A DNA stretch of 64,000 nt from an uncultured Lachnospiraceae bacterium (GCA_947566645.1 CANOKL010000019.1:1-64000), one strand, 5' to 3'; counted from the first letter of the stretch, positions 17,703 to 27,115 are shown. A program made the numbers and translations. The notes: a model not told the origin generated them from the sequence alone.

Positions 17703-18950
17703 ATGCAGAGAAATGTAATAGTAGGACAATCAGGAGGCCCGACAGCAGCCATTAACTCAAGTCTTGCAGGAGTGTACCGTACAGCAAAGGACCGCGGAGC
17801 GAAAAAGGTATACGGAATGCTCCACGGGGTACAGGGATTACTGGAAGAGAAGTACATTGACCTTTCTGACCACATTAAAACAGAGCTTGACGTTGAGCTG
17901 TTAAAGAGGACGCCGGCGGCATTTCTTGGTTCATGCCGTTATAAGCTTCCGGAGATTCATGAGGACCGGGAAGTATATGACCGGATTCTCGCCATCCTTG
18001 ACAAGCTTGATATAGAAGCATTTATCTATATTGGCGGCAATGACTCCATGGATACGATTAAGAAGTTATCAGATTATGCCATTATTACAGGACATCCGAC
18101 AAGATTCATCGGCTGCCCGAAGACAATTGATAATGACCTTGCCCTTACAGACCACACGCCAGGGTATGGAAGCGCGGCCAAGTATATTGGTACTTCTATG
18201 AAAGAGATCATCCGCGACAGTTTCTGTCTGGAATACAGCAAGGGACTTGTTTCCATTGTTGAGGTGATGGGAAGAAATGCAGGATGGCTTACAGGTGCAA
18301 CGGCGCTTGCCAAGGGAGAGGATTGTGAAGGGCCAGACCTTATTTATCTGCCGGAGATTCCTTTTGATCTCCATAAGTTCGGCGATAAGGTAAAGGCGCT
18401 TCTCGAAAGAAAGACGTCAGTTGTTGTTGCGGTATCTGAGGGCATCCATACAGAGGACGGAACCTATGTATGCGAGCTTGGAAACAGCATTGACTTTGTA
18501 GATGCTTTCGGCCACAAGCAGTTATCCGGAACCGCAGCATATCTGGCAAGCTTTATAGCCGGAGAGGTGGGATGCAAGACCCGTGCAATTGAGTTCAGCA
18601 CCCTGCAGCGTTCCGCATCTCATTCTGCTTCCCGTGTAGATATTCTGGAAGCTTACCAGGTAGGCGGTGCAGCAGTGAAGGCAGCAGATGAGGGAGACTC
18701 CGGGAAGATGGTAGTACTCCAGAGACTTTCTGATGATCCATATCAGTGCGGCACAGAGGTAAAGGATGTACACAAGATTGCAAATGATGAGAAGCTTGTT
18801 CCGAGAGAGTGGGTAAACGAAGACGGAAGCTACGTTACAAGTGAGTTCCTGTCTTATGTAAGACCACTCATTCAGGGTGATGTATCTCCGGTTATGGTAG
18901 ACGGAATTCCGAGACATCTGTATACACCGAAGGAGTTAAGCGAGAGGTAA
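17703..18950 (+). CDS. Pyrophosphate-type 6-phosphofructokinase (paralogue 1)
   Basis: A 415-residue phosphofructokinase that converts fructose-6-phosphate to fructose-1,6-bisphosphate. N-terminus VIVGQSGGPTAAINSS, then YIGGNDSMDT (about residues 110-117) and PKTIDNDL (139-146). Asp where ATP enzymes have the second Gly of GGDGS, and Lys where they have Gly in PGTIDND, are the established marks of PPi-dependent enzymes, so PPi is the likely phosphoryl donor. A second paralogue is encoded at 25683 on the other strand. A strong hairpin terminator follows. Confidence 0.9.
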   Translation: MQRNVIVGQSGGPTAAINSSLAGVYRTAKDRGAKKVYGMLHGVQGLLEEKYIDLSDHIKTELDVELLKRTPAAFLGSCRYKLPEIHEDREVYDRILAILDKLDIEAFIYIGGNDSMDTIKKLSDYAIITGHPTRFIGCPKTIDNDLALTDHTPGYGSAAKYIGTSMKEIIRDSFCLEYSKGLVSIVEVMGRNAGWLTGATALAKGEDCEGPDLIYLPEIPFDLHKFGDKVKALLERKTSVVVAVSEGIHTEDGTYVCELGNSIDFVDAFGHKQLSGTAAYLASFIAGEVGCKTRAIEFSTLQRSASHSASRVDILEAYQVGGAAVKAADEGDSGKMVVLQRLSDDPYQCGTEVKDVHKIANDEKLVPREWVNEDGSYVTSEFLSYVRPLIQGDVSPVMVDGIPRHLYTPKELSER

Positions 18951-18961
18951 TATGAGAGGGT

Positions 18962-18996
18962 GAGGGGCGAGTTTTGCTGTGCAAAAACCGCCCCTC
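18962..18996 (+). terminator. Hairpin terminator after the first PFK gene
   Basis: GAGGGGCG-A-GTTTT pairs with AAAAC-CGCCCCTC around a short loop, 12 bases after the stop. A second hairpin with a T-run (GCAACA-AAA-TGTTGC, T-run 19109-19114) lies further downstream. Between them is a copy of the GTTACTATGAGCGGAC repeat. Confidence 0.7.
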
Positions 18997-19027
18997 GCTG
19001 AAAGCAGCATTTAAGTGGGCTGGATGC

Positions 19028-19064
19028 GTTACTATGAGCGGACGGTTAGTCTGTGAATAGCAAC
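19028..19064. repeat. GTTACTATGAGCGGAC hairpin repeat, copy 1
   Basis: Imperfect inverted repeat GTTACTATGAGCGGAC - GGTTA - GTCTGTGAATAGCAAC. Other copies at 49141-49177 and 49345-49381. The flanking sequence CGCTGAAAGC...TTTAAGTGGGCTGGA is shared with the 49.3 kb copy, so the repeat unit is about 75 bases long. The rest of the 18951-19251 gap shows no gene. Confidence 0.7.
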
Positions 19065-19251
19065 ATCGTAACAACACCGCTTCAAAATGCAACAAAATGT
19101 TGCTTGCATTTTTTGCCAGAACAGTCTAAAATAAACCATGTCTATTATTTCTGGTTTTTATTCATGAATATCATAAATATTCAAAAAGCCAATCGGAAAA
19201 GTATTTTCCAGAATAATTATTAATCTTAAAACTGAAATCGAGGTGATGTGT

Positions 19252-20742
19252 ATGAGTGATGCGGAAGGTTATGATGTGCTGCGTCTGATTGAACATAACA
19301 GGAGCTGCTATATCAGTTCTGATTATGTAGAGGGAGTTCCCCTGATCAGGTGGCTTAAGCATCATCCGGATCTGTCTAAGGAACAATTATTTTTATGGAT
19401 TCATGAGATGGCAAAACAGCTTGAATGTATACATAAATGCCGGGGAAACCCCTGTTACAGATATGTGAATCCATACAGCATGATTATTACGAAAGACAAC
19501 AGGCTTTATTTTCTTGATGTGAGTGCAGAGGCGAATGAAGAGTTGCTTTCTGCTATGGGAAAGAGAAATGTCCGTGAATATTTCCAGCCTCCAAAAGAAG
19601 AATATAGTCAGAAGGACACGATTTTCCCCGACATCTATGGCCTGGGGAAAACAATACAATATTTATTATCAGAATCAAGGCCGGATCCCAGACTCACGAA
19701 AAGAGAGGAGATCCAGTTTCAGAAAATCTTATCCAGAAGTATCAGTAATCATTCAAAGAGGACATATACAGGTGTGTCCGGGCTTCGGAAACAACTTCCC
19801 GTTTATCATAAACCCAGAAGAGCTTTTACGAAAATTAGATTTTTATTGATCCTTACACTCTTTTTGGTATTCCTTACAGGAGCTTTTTTATACCAGGAAG
19901 AGTCGAAAGGAGTTTCTATGGCACAGCAGACGGTTCATGAGAAGAAGGAGCCAGAAAAAAGTGCAGAGGACAAGACACAGCCGCCGGATGAAAGCCTTAA
20001 AAACGTGTCTCTTCTAAGAAGAGAGCTGGGATTTCTATATTTCCTTGATAAAAAGGATTACAGAAAGAGCCGGGAGTACTTTGCAGAAGATGATGAAGAC
20101 AAGAATTCAAAAGCTTTATCCCGGTTATCAGAATACATGCTGATGGGGCATGCAGCAGGGAAGGAGGCAGAGCTTCAGACATTATTAGGAGAGCTCGAAG
20201 ACAGCACCCCCGAGGTTATGAGAGAGGAGTATGGACGCTGCCTGGTCAGAGGCTATCTGCTGCTTGACACTGTGGAAGCGGCACATGCAGTTCTCCGTCT
20301 GGGAGATGAATGCATGGAGTATGCAGACGAGGAAGCTGCAGGAGAACTGACAGCTGCTATGGCAGTTTCTTATGAGAGACTGGGAGAAACGGGAAATGCA
20401 ATAGAAAAATATTCGGATATGCTTGCCCGTGAGAAGGAGAAAAGCAGTAAGGAAAAGATTTATGAAAAGCTGGTCCATCTGTGTCTTGATAATGAGGAGC
20501 CAGACAGGGCGCAAAGCATCTGCAGACAGGGAATCGACGAGCTTAAGGAAGCCTTAAGCCTCAGGCTTCTTCATATCAGAATGCTATGTGAAGATAAAAC
20601 AGTGAAACGAAGGCAGTGTGCCAGGACAATTGAGGCGTATATCAGGGAGATACCAGAGATGATAGAGGAAGAGGAGTTTAAAACCATATCAGGGGAGTAT
20701 GGAATTACAATGAAGGGAGAAAAGGTATGTGTGGAAAGGTAA
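19252..20742 (+). CDS. Membrane-anchored kinase-like protein with TPR-like C-terminus
   Basis: About 496 residues. The N-terminal 190 residues resemble only the C-lobe of a Ser/Thr kinase: PYSMIITKDNRLYFLDVSAE aligns with the NPxNILIxxDGxxxLIDFG region, but the HRD aspartate and the DFG glycine are not kept, and the glycine loop and lysine of the N-lobe are absent. It is therefore probably a pseudokinase. A single transmembrane helix follows (FLLILTLFLVFLTGAFLY, about 199-216), then an outside or opposite-side helical region with TPR-like pairs (SYERLGETGNAIEKYSDML, LVHLCLDNEEPDRAQSICRQ). GAGGTG supports the ATG at 19252 over GTG/ATG at 19243/19246. It overlaps the next gene by 16 bases, so the two products probably work together. 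Confidence 0.7.
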   Translation: MSDAEGYDVLRLIEHNRSCYISSDYVEGVPLIRWLKHHPDLSKEQLFLWIHEMAKQLECIHKCRGNPCYRYVNPYSMIITKDNRLYFLDVSAEANEELLSAMGKRNVREYFQPPKEEYSQKDTIFPDIYGLGKTIQYLLSESRPDPRLTKREEIQFQKILSRSISNHSKRTYTGVSGLRKQLPVYHKPRRAFTKIRFLLILTLFLVFLTGAFLYQEESKGVSMAQQTVHEKKEPEKSAEDKTQPPDESLKNVSLLRRELGFLYFLDKKDYRKSREYFAEDDEDKNSKALSRLSEYMLMGHAAGKEAELQTLLGELEDSTPEVMREEYGRCLVRGYLLLDTVEAAHAVLRLGDECMEYADEEAAGELTAAMAVSYERLGETGNAIEKYSDMLAREKEKSSKEKIYEKLVHLCLDNEEPDRAQSICRQGIDELKEALSLRLLHIRMLCEDKTVKRRQCARTIEAYIREIPEMIEEEEFKTISGEYGITMKGEKVCVER

Positions 20743-22061
20743 AGAGTATCGTGCTGCTGCTGTTGCTGCTTGTGATGATCTATTATCAGCATTCACCAGT
20801 ACTTCACGCAGAAGACATGAAGACCGGACAGGCTCCAGAGGAGCAGAAGCAGGGAGAACAGAATTACAGTGAGTTATGTGAGACAGAAAACGAATTTGCA
20901 GAAGAGAAGGAAGGAAAGGACAGTACAGATGCAGAAAATGGAGATTATGAGAACAAAGAAGAGGTTCGGGAGACAGAAGACCGCACAGAAGGGGACGGAA
21001 GAGGAGATGACGGTGAAAATGATTATCAGGGAGGTAGAGAGGAGAAGGAAAAAAAGGACGAGGAGGCGGTTATAGGATATCATCTTGAACTTCCAGAGGC
21101 AGATGGAAAGAATGGGTATTACGTGGCAGCACCGACGGCGATTCTGTCTCATAGAGGCAGGACTGGAAAAACGGTGTATTGTCTGGAACATTGTGGGGAC
21201 ACGGTGATAGAAGGAGAGTTAAGCAGGGATGGCGATGCAGTGGTATTTTCAGACGGGCAGTTCTACGAGGGTGAAAATCTGCTGACTGTTTATATGGAGG
21301 ATACAGAGGGAATGAGACTTGAGGATACCATAAGGACAGAAAGAATACTTCTTGATACACAGGCTCCGGAAATCGTAATCAACGGTGTATCAGACCAGAT
21401 GACAGCAGGGCGGACGGTTGAGATTATGTGTAAAGTATTCGAAAATAACCGGCTGGAGTCCTGCGAGGCGCAGATCAGCCTGGAAAATACAGACGGAGAA
21501 CGCCGGTACATTCCACAGGCGGAGTGGAGCAGGCTTCAGGGGATCAGTGAAACGCTGTACGCTTTGTCTGAAAATGGAATCTATTTTTTAAAAGTAACGG
21601 CTGAGGATGCGGCAGGAAATTCAGATACAAAAGAGTTACAGTTTACAATTGACAGGCAGAGCCAGGAGGCTTTCTGCATACCATACACCGGGGAGGAAGA
21701 TGCGGAGAATGCAGGCAGGGACAGTCAGGAAAAAATCCAAAAAAATCCGCTGGAAGTTCTGGGTGAGCGGACAGAGGCATGTCAGGCCGCAGCGTATGAA
21801 ACGGAGTCTGGAGAAACCGAAACAGAAAAAATTATGTTGCCGGAAGCAGGAAATATATTTCCAAAGAAATATCTGGCAAAAAAGGAGGTAAAGGAAAGTG
21901 CGGAAAAGGAAAGTGCGGAAAAGACAAGGGAAAATGATTCGGGACATAGAGGAAACTATGGCGAGGGTGCTGTATCCGTAGTATGTGCCGCGCTTATCAT
22001 ATATTCTGTCCGGCGGAAAAAGGAATATGCACCGGCAGGCATATTCCTGCGCCGTATATAG
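20727..22061 (+). CDS. Secreted, membrane-anchored acidic protein with Ig-like domain
   Basis: A 444-residue protein of unknown function. Signal peptide or anchor: VKSIVLLLLLLVMIYY then SPVLHAED. Residues 30-115 form a highly acidic, low-complexity Glu/Asp/Lys linker. Residues about 115-310 carry beta-rich repeats of the bacterial Ig-like type, ending in LDTQAPEIVINGV and GIYFLKVTAEDAAGNSDTKE, typical of Ig folds in surface proteins. Near the C-terminus is a second hydrophobic helix AVSVVCAALIIYSV followed by RRKKE, a membrane stop-transfer. The gene starts inside the pseudokinase gene. Function unknown; a cell-envelope partner of the pseudokinase is a reasonable guess. Confidence 0.7.
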   Translation: MCGKVKSIVLLLLLLVMIYYQHSPVLHAEDMKTGQAPEEQKQGEQNYSELCETENEFAEEKEGKDSTDAENGDYENKEEVRETEDRTEGDGRGDDGENDYQGGREEKEKKDEEAVIGYHLELPEADGKNGYYVAAPTAILSHRGRTGKTVYCLEHCGDTVIEGELSRDGDAVVFSDGQFYEGENLLTVYMEDTEGMRLEDTIRTERILLDTQAPEIVINGVSDQMTAGRTVEIMCKVFENNRLESCEAQISLENTDGERRYIPQAEWSRLQGISETLYALSENGIYFLKVTAEDAAGNSDTKELQFTIDRQSQEAFCIPYTGEEDAENAGRDSQEKIQKNPLEVLGERTEACQAAAYETESGETETEKIMLPEAGNIFPKKYLAKKEVKESAEKESAEKTRENDSGHRGNYGEGAVSVVCAALIIYSVRRKKEYAPAGIFLRRI

Positions 22062-22108
22062 CAGCCTCGGTATAGGATGCCGAAGCCGTGATAATGGGGG
22101 AGGCTCTC

Positions 22109-23314
22109 TTATTTCTTCGCGCACGGCAATGTTACATGGAAAACATTTTTCCCGCCAGCGCTCTTTACACTGATTTTTCCATGATGCTTTATGACAATGC
22201 TTTTTGCGATGGACAGCCCGAGGCCAAGATGATTTGACGCGCTTTCCCTGGCCTCATCCTGCCGGTAAAAACGTTCGAACAGCTTTTCCTGCTGCCTGGC
22301 AGGAATCGGCTCTCCGGTATTGGCAACGATGAGATGTAATTTTCTGGAACGGATGCGGGCGCTGATTTCAATGCGCCCATCCTCTGGTGTGTAGCTGATT
22401 GCGTTGTCCAGAAGGATGGACATCAGACTTTGAAGCTGATTCTCATTCCCGATAAACCACATAGGCTCATCAATCTGTACATCCATATGAATCTTTTTCT
22501 CATATGCCACATTTTCCATGGGATAGATTACATTCAGGAGAGACTCATCAAGGCGGAACTGCTGAAAAGTCTGCTCCGCATAGTGGGCATCCAGCCGTAC
22601 CAGGGTCAGCATATTATTAATCAGAGTAACCATGCGTTCTGTTTCCATTTCGATATACTGCAGATGCTTATTATCTCCGATTTCATCGGATAATAACTCT
22701 ATATTTGTCCGTATGACAGTAAGAGGGGTTTTCAGTTCATGGCTTGCATTGGTCATAAACTTTTTTTCCGATTCCATAGATTCTTCCACAGGGTGAATCA
22801 GCCAGCCGGATAGCTTCCTGGCAGCCATTATAAGGAAAAAGATGCCAATAGCTGCTGCCGCGCCGCTGAAGGTCAGGAATGACAGCACATCCGGAAGCGC
22901 TTCCTTACTGCTGATCAGAATCAGGCAAGAACCATACTTCTTGGAAAATCTGTAGAAATACGTTACCTTCCAGAAAAGTCGTTTTGATTTATTGTATGAA
23001 GGCACCTTTGAAGCATAGTCTATTAATTTTGAATCCTCCATGCTGGGAAAATGGTCTGATAAAAGCCGGGAGGATCCATCCTCCTTCATTTGGAAAATAC
23101 AATACTCAATATCCTCGAAGTCCTCCCCGTCGCTGCCGGTTTCCAGGAACTTATGCCAGCCGGTTTTTCTGATCTCGGAGCGCACCGCAGTACACAGCCC
23201 ATTCATCTGATTTTTAAAGTTTATCCAGTTTAAAGCTACGATGCCTGAGAGCCAGAGTGCACCAAGTAAAATAATAAGCAGTGTACTTATTTTTCGCTGC
23301 AGTACTTTTATCAT
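22109..23314 (-). CDS. Two-component sensor histidine kinase
   Basis: A 401-residue membrane kinase with TM1 (LLIILLGALWLSGIVALNW), an extracellular stretch of about 120 residues, TM2 (GAAAAIGIFFLIMAARKL), a HisKA dimerisation domain (MTNASHELKTPLTVIRTNIE) and HATPase motifs (LLDNAISYTPEDG, VANTGEPIP, HLGLGLSIAKSI). The stop and start codons of the regulator/kinase pair overlap by four bases. It converges with the Ig-like protein gene. The signal is unknown. Confidence 0.93.
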   Translation of the reverse strand: MIKVLQRKISTLLIILLGALWLSGIVALNWINFKNQMNGLCTAVRSEIRKTGWHKFLETGSDGEDFEDIEYCIFQMKEDGSSRLLSDHFPSMEDSKLIDYASKVPSYNKSKRLFWKVTYFYRFSKKYGSCLILISSKEALPDVLSFLTFSGAAAAIGIFFLIMAARKLSGWLIHPVEESMESEKKFMTNASHELKTPLTVIRTNIELLSDEIGDNKHLQYIEMETERMVTLINNMLTLVRLDAHYAEQTFQQFRLDESLLNVIYPMENVAYEKKIHMDVQIDEPMWFIGNENQLQSLMSILLDNAISYTPEDGRIEISARIRSRKLHLIVANTGEPIPARQQEKLFERFYRQDEARESASNHLGLGLSIAKSIVIKHHGKISVKSAGGKNVFHVTLPCAKK

Positions 23315-24000
23315 AATCCTTCTCCATAGCTTTCGAATATGTAGCCAATCCCCCGGACTGCCCGGATTCCAGCGTCTATATGCAGGTTTTTAATCTTTTT
23401 CCGGAGAAATGATACATAGACTTCCACATTGTTATATTCTGCATTGGACTCATAACCCCAGATTTTCGTTGCAATCTGTTCCTTTTCCAGTACCTGGTTA
23501 CGGTTCAGGAGGAAAAATTCCAGAAGCTGCAGCTCTTTGCCCGCAATCTTCATCTCCCTGCCGGTCTCTGTATTTGTAAGCTTGCAGGTAGTGGTATTCA
23601 GCTCCAGGTTTCCGGCCTTTAAGGATACAATCCCCTGACCCTTTCTCCGGCGGAGAATGGCTCCAATCCGCATAAGAAGCTCACGCATCTCAAAGGGCTT
23701 CGTAACATAATCATCCGCACCGAATGCAAAGCCGTCCACTTTATCATCAAGCTCTGTCTTAGCTGACAGAATCAATACCGGAACCTCATGTCCTTCCTCA
23801 CGAATGGCGGACAGTACCTCATATCCATTCATCTTTGGAAGCATGAGATCTAAAATTATAATATCATAAATACCGCTTACAGCGTTTTCATACCCGGATT
23901 GCCCGTCGCCTGCTACATCTACCATATATCCGGCCTTCGTTAAAACATCTTTCAGAGTATCTGCCAGACGTTCCGAATCCTCCACGACCAAAACTCTCAT
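23311..24000 (-). CDS. OmpR/PhoB family response regulator
   Basis: A 229-residue regulator with a receiver domain (VVEDSERL acidic pocket, phospho-Asp in IIILDLMLPKMNGYEVL, Lys in YVTKPFEMRELL) and an OmpR-type winged helix (GKELQLLEFFLLNRNQVLEKEQI, VYVSFLRKKI, VRGIGYIF). AGGAGG precedes the ATG at 24000. It is the first gene of a two-gene operon with the kinase. Targets are unknown. Confidence 0.95.
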   Translation of the reverse strand: MRVLVVEDSERLADTLKDVLTKAGYMVDVAGDGQSGYENAVSGIYDIIILDLMLPKMNGYEVLSAIREEGHEVPVLILSAKTELDDKVDGFAFGADDYVTKPFEMRELLMRIGAILRRRKGQGIVSLKAGNLELNTTTCKLTNTETGREMKIAGKELQLLEFFLLNRNQVLEKEQIATKIWGYESNAEYNNVEVYVSFLRKKIKNLHIDAGIRAVRGIGYIFESYGEGL

Positions 24001-24250
24001 GACCTCCTGCTCCTTTCTTTTTGATTTTAGAGTAAATCATTACATCCATTATATACAAAATATTACAATTTTCAACCATTTTTTTCAATTATTTTTTTCT
24101 TTTATTGTGGAATAGTTTTTCAATGTCTTTTCAAGAAGTCTATTTTAAGATATCATTGCTTTTACAGAAAAACCGTTGTGGCTTCCAGACGAACTGTCTG
24201 CCTGACACAGCATATCCAGCTTATTAAAAAATGATTGAAAGGCGTTTATT

Positions 24251-25384
24251 ATGAAAACTCTTTATTTACATGTAGGAACCCCCAAAACAGCAACCTCTTC
24301 GATACAAAAGTTTTTACAGGTCAACCGGGAAATTCTCGAAAAATATGGGTACTTCTTTCCGAAACTTCAGCATAAATATCCGAATGTCGGATTGAATCGT
24401 AATGCACATTTTATGGTGGAAGCGCCTCCGGCAAAGGACAATGCAGAACGCCGTATTTCTGAATTAGAGGCTCTGCAGGAGGGACTGGAGCAGGTTGCAG
24501 ATGCATTTGAAAATTATGACCATGTAATTCTTTCTGAGGAAGGTCTTTGGCGTGCTTCCAGCTATTCACGTAAAGAACTGTTCCCATATCTTAAGGAGGA
24601 GGCGGGGAAGAAGGGATACCAGATTAAAGTTATTGTATATCTGCGCCGCCAGGACCAGTTTGTAATCTCTAATTGGAACCAGTGTGTCAAACATGGAAGA
24701 GCTGCCTACACAATCACGCTTAAAGAGTATCTGGATTTTATAGAAGAAAAAAAGGGGATGGTTCTTAACTATGCGGCCAAGCTTGACCAGATGGCAGGGA
24801 TATTCGGGAAGGAGAACCTAATTGTCCGCAGGTTTGAACCCCAGAGCTGGGTGAACCACTCCATTATCCATGATTTCATGGACAGCATTGGACTTACAGT
24901 GACAGACGATTTTCAGGTACCGTCCAGGATGGTGAATCCCGGATTGTCGGAAAACTATGCAGAGATTAAAAGAATGCTTAATGAGGACCCTGCGTTTTCA
25001 AAAGATGATGCCGCTTATCTGTGCGGTTTTCTGAGAAATTTGTCTGCAGAATCAAAAAAGCGTTATCCCTGCAGCATGCTCTCGTCAAAGGAGACAGAGG
25101 AATTATTAGACCGGTACGCAGCATGCAATCAGCGCGTTGCCGAGGAATATATCGGGGATGGAAAGCCTCTGTTTTCAAGTGAGATCAGCCAGCTTCCAAA
25201 ATGGCGGAAGGAAAATCCATATATGGCAGAGGATATGGTCCGCTTTTTAGAGGCAGTATTTACCACCCTGCGTTGTGAGAATCAAAATCTGAAACAGGAG
25301 ATTACATCACTGAGACAGGATATCGGGAAAAAAGGAAGCCTTTTACGCCGCCTTGTGCAGAGAATGTTACTGGTTACTCCGTGA
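24251..25384 (+). CDS. Sulfotransferase-like protein (P-loop, PAPS-binding type)
   Basis: A 377-residue protein. The N-terminus LYLHVGTPKTATSSIQKFL matches the 5'-phosphosulfate binding loop of sulfotransferases (HxGxPKTGTTS type), with the second element IKVIVYLRRQDQFVISNWNQ matching the 3'-phosphate binding region (RxPxxRxxS). The C-terminal 50 residues are coiled-coil-like (ENQNLKQEITSLRQDI). Bacterial proteins of this type sulfate, or are suspected to modify, surface glycans or small molecules. A monocistronic unit. The ATG at 24251 follows GAAAGGCG. The acceptor is unknown. Confidence 0.75.
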   Translation: MKTLYLHVGTPKTATSSIQKFLQVNREILEKYGYFFPKLQHKYPNVGLNRNAHFMVEAPPAKDNAERRISELEALQEGLEQVADAFENYDHVILSEEGLWRASSYSRKELFPYLKEEAGKKGYQIKVIVYLRRQDQFVISNWNQCVKHGRAAYTITLKEYLDFIEEKKGMVLNYAAKLDQMAGIFGKENLIVRRFEPQSWVNHSIIHDFMDSIGLTVTDDFQVPSRMVNPGLSENYAEIKRMLNEDPAFSKDDAAYLCGFLRNLSAESKKRYPCSMLSSKETEELLDRYAACNQRVAEEYIGDGKPLFSSEISQLPKWRKENPYMAEDMVRFLEAVFTTLRCENQNLKQEITSLRQDIGKKGSLLRRLVQRMLLVTP

Positions 25385-25385
25385 T

Positions 25386-25411
25386 CCGTGAATAGTAGTT
25401 TCTATTCACGG
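25386..25411. repeat. GTGAATAG hairpin repeat directly after the sulfotransferase gene
   Basis: CCGTGAATAG (25386-25395) pairs perfectly with CTATTCACGG (25402-25411) two bases after the stop codon. It is two opposed copies of the CCGTGAATAGTAAC core found elsewhere. A further GC-rich stem (ATGCCGGG...CCCGGCAT, about 25455-25489) follows. The remaining gap to 25620 shows no gene. Confidence 0.7.
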
Positions 25412-25620
25412 CCTGGGAGGCTCCCCCCTCCCCGAAGACCCGTAAAAAGGGAGGATGCCGGGTCACCGCTTTCGCAGTGCCCGGCATGTATTATGAAAAA
25501 GTTTATTCAAAATAGTATTGTTGTCTTGTTCATTTGTTAATAATAGTATATGAAACAGCTGTGAAGAAACCGTGTTCAAGTAATGAAAGATTTTTAAAAG
25601 ATAAATGAACAAACTATGAA

Positions 25621-25669
25621 CAGTGCTGCCCGGCATAAATTCCAATAAATTCTGCCTGGTGCAGCACTG
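25621..25669 (-). terminator. Hairpin downstream of the second PFK gene
   Basis: CAGTGCTGC (25621-25629) pairs with GCAGCACTG (25661-25669), with an inner GGCA/TGCC pair, 14 bases beyond the stop on the minus strand. The T-run is weak, so it may be a stability element rather than a strong terminator. Confidence 0.55.
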
Positions 25670-25682
25670 ACAGACCATCCTC

Positions 25683-26906
25683 CTATCTCCGGTAAGCGAA
25701 GAGTGGGATCCCGTTCTTGGTGGGGAGTTCCACATATCCCTGTGTCAGAGGTCTTGCGTAGTCAATAAATGCGTCACTGATATCAGAACCGTCATTGATA
25801 ATCCACTCAGCCGGAACAGGCTTTTCCTTATTGCAGATGATATTCACATCTGCCGTCCCATAAGAGAGTTCATAAGGAACGCTTTTATTTCTCACGAAAG
25901 TAATCATCTTACCAGTCTCGCCTGCAAGGGCAACCTGAACGGCATAGATCCCTGCGTTTTCCGCCTCATCAAGATCCACTCTGGACAGATGTGCGCAGGA
26001 GCAGCGCTGGCACACATTAAGCTCAATTGAGCGTACTTTAACGCCAATTTTTTCCTTTACAAGATTTTCCAGATATTTTCCAGAGCCGGTAAGCATCTTG
26101 TGTCCGAAGTTGTCCACACCCACATCACTGGAATATTCACAGATAAAAGTACCCTTTCCGTCATTGATTCCCTCAGAGATGCATACGACCAGATTCGGTG
26201 TAGTCTTCAGGGATTCATTCACCTTCTGAATAAATGCATCCGGATTAAACGCAACCTCAGGAAGGTACACGAGTACCGGGTTATCCCCTTCGAACTTCCG
26301 TGCAAGAATACTGGCAGCAGTAAGCCATCCGGCGTGCCGTCCCATGATTTCCACGATTGTGACAGACTGCTTATTGTCATATACAGTTGCATCAGCAGAG
26401 ATTTCCCTAACAACCGTAGCCACATACTTTGCAGCACTTCCGTATCCAGGAGTATGGTCTGTCTCTACCAGGTCATTGTCAATCGTCTTCGGAACACCGA
26501 TAAAGCGGATATCGCTTCCGGCCTCTGCTGCGTAACGTGAAAGCTTGCTTACTGTATCCATGGAATCATTTCCGCCGATATAGAAAAAGTAGCCGATATT
26601 CTTTTCATCCAGCCGCTTAAATAATTCCGGGTATACAGGATCGCTTAAGTCCCCTGGGAGTTTATAGCGGCAGGAACCAAGAAACGCACCTGGAGTTGTC
26701 CGTACAAGTTCCAGCTCGTTGGTGTTAGAAAGAGCTCCGATATCCATATAGTGACCGGCAAGAAAACCCTCAATGCCGTTAATCATGCCGTAGACACGGT
26801 CAATCTGTTCTGTCTGTTTTAAGCTCTCAGCAACAACGCCATACAGGCTGCCGTTAATGACTGCAGTAGGTCCGCCGGACTGTCCGACGATTACATTTTT
26901 CTTCAT
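25683..26906 (-). CDS. Pyrophosphate-type 6-phosphofructokinase (paralogue 2)
   Basis: A 407-residue paralogue of the enzyme encoded at 17703, with the same VIVGQSGGPTAVINGS start, FYIGGNDSMDTV and PKTIDNDL, so it too has the PPi-type residues. Overall similarity is strong through the first 250 residues and looser in the C-terminal third. GGAGGG precedes the ATG at 26906. Two such genes 8 kb apart on opposite strands suggest an old duplication with separate regulation, or different donor or direction preferences. Confidence 0.9.
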   Translation of the reverse strand: MKKNVIVGQSGGPTAVINGSLYGVVAESLKQTEQIDRVYGMINGIEGFLAGHYMDIGALSNTNELELVRTTPGAFLGSCRYKLPGDLSDPVYPELFKRLDEKNIGYFFYIGGNDSMDTVSKLSRYAAEAGSDIRFIGVPKTIDNDLVETDHTPGYGSAAKYVATVVREISADATVYDNKQSVTIVEIMGRHAGWLTAASILARKFEGDNPVLVYLPEVAFNPDAFIQKVNESLKTTPNLVVCISEGINDGKGTFICEYSSDVGVDNFGHKMLTGSGKYLENLVKEKIGVKVRSIELNVCQRCSCAHLSRVDLDEAENAGIYAVQVALAGETGKMITFVRNKSVPYELSYGTADVNIICNKEKPVPAEWIINDGSDISDAFIDYARPLTQGYVELPTKNGIPLFAYRR

Positions 26907-27115
26907 ATGATTATCCCTCCAATTTGCCGTTGGGCATTCTGCGAATGCCCTATGGATATACTATATATGATTTTCAGACAATTTACAATCAAATGAGACG
27001 CAATTTTTAATTTTTCCTTTCATAAATGCGAAGAATATCTTATACTGAATAAGTATGCAGGCAGCTGCAGAGTCAAACAGCTGCCAGTAGTATAAGGTGA
27101 CGAGGAGGAAAGAAG

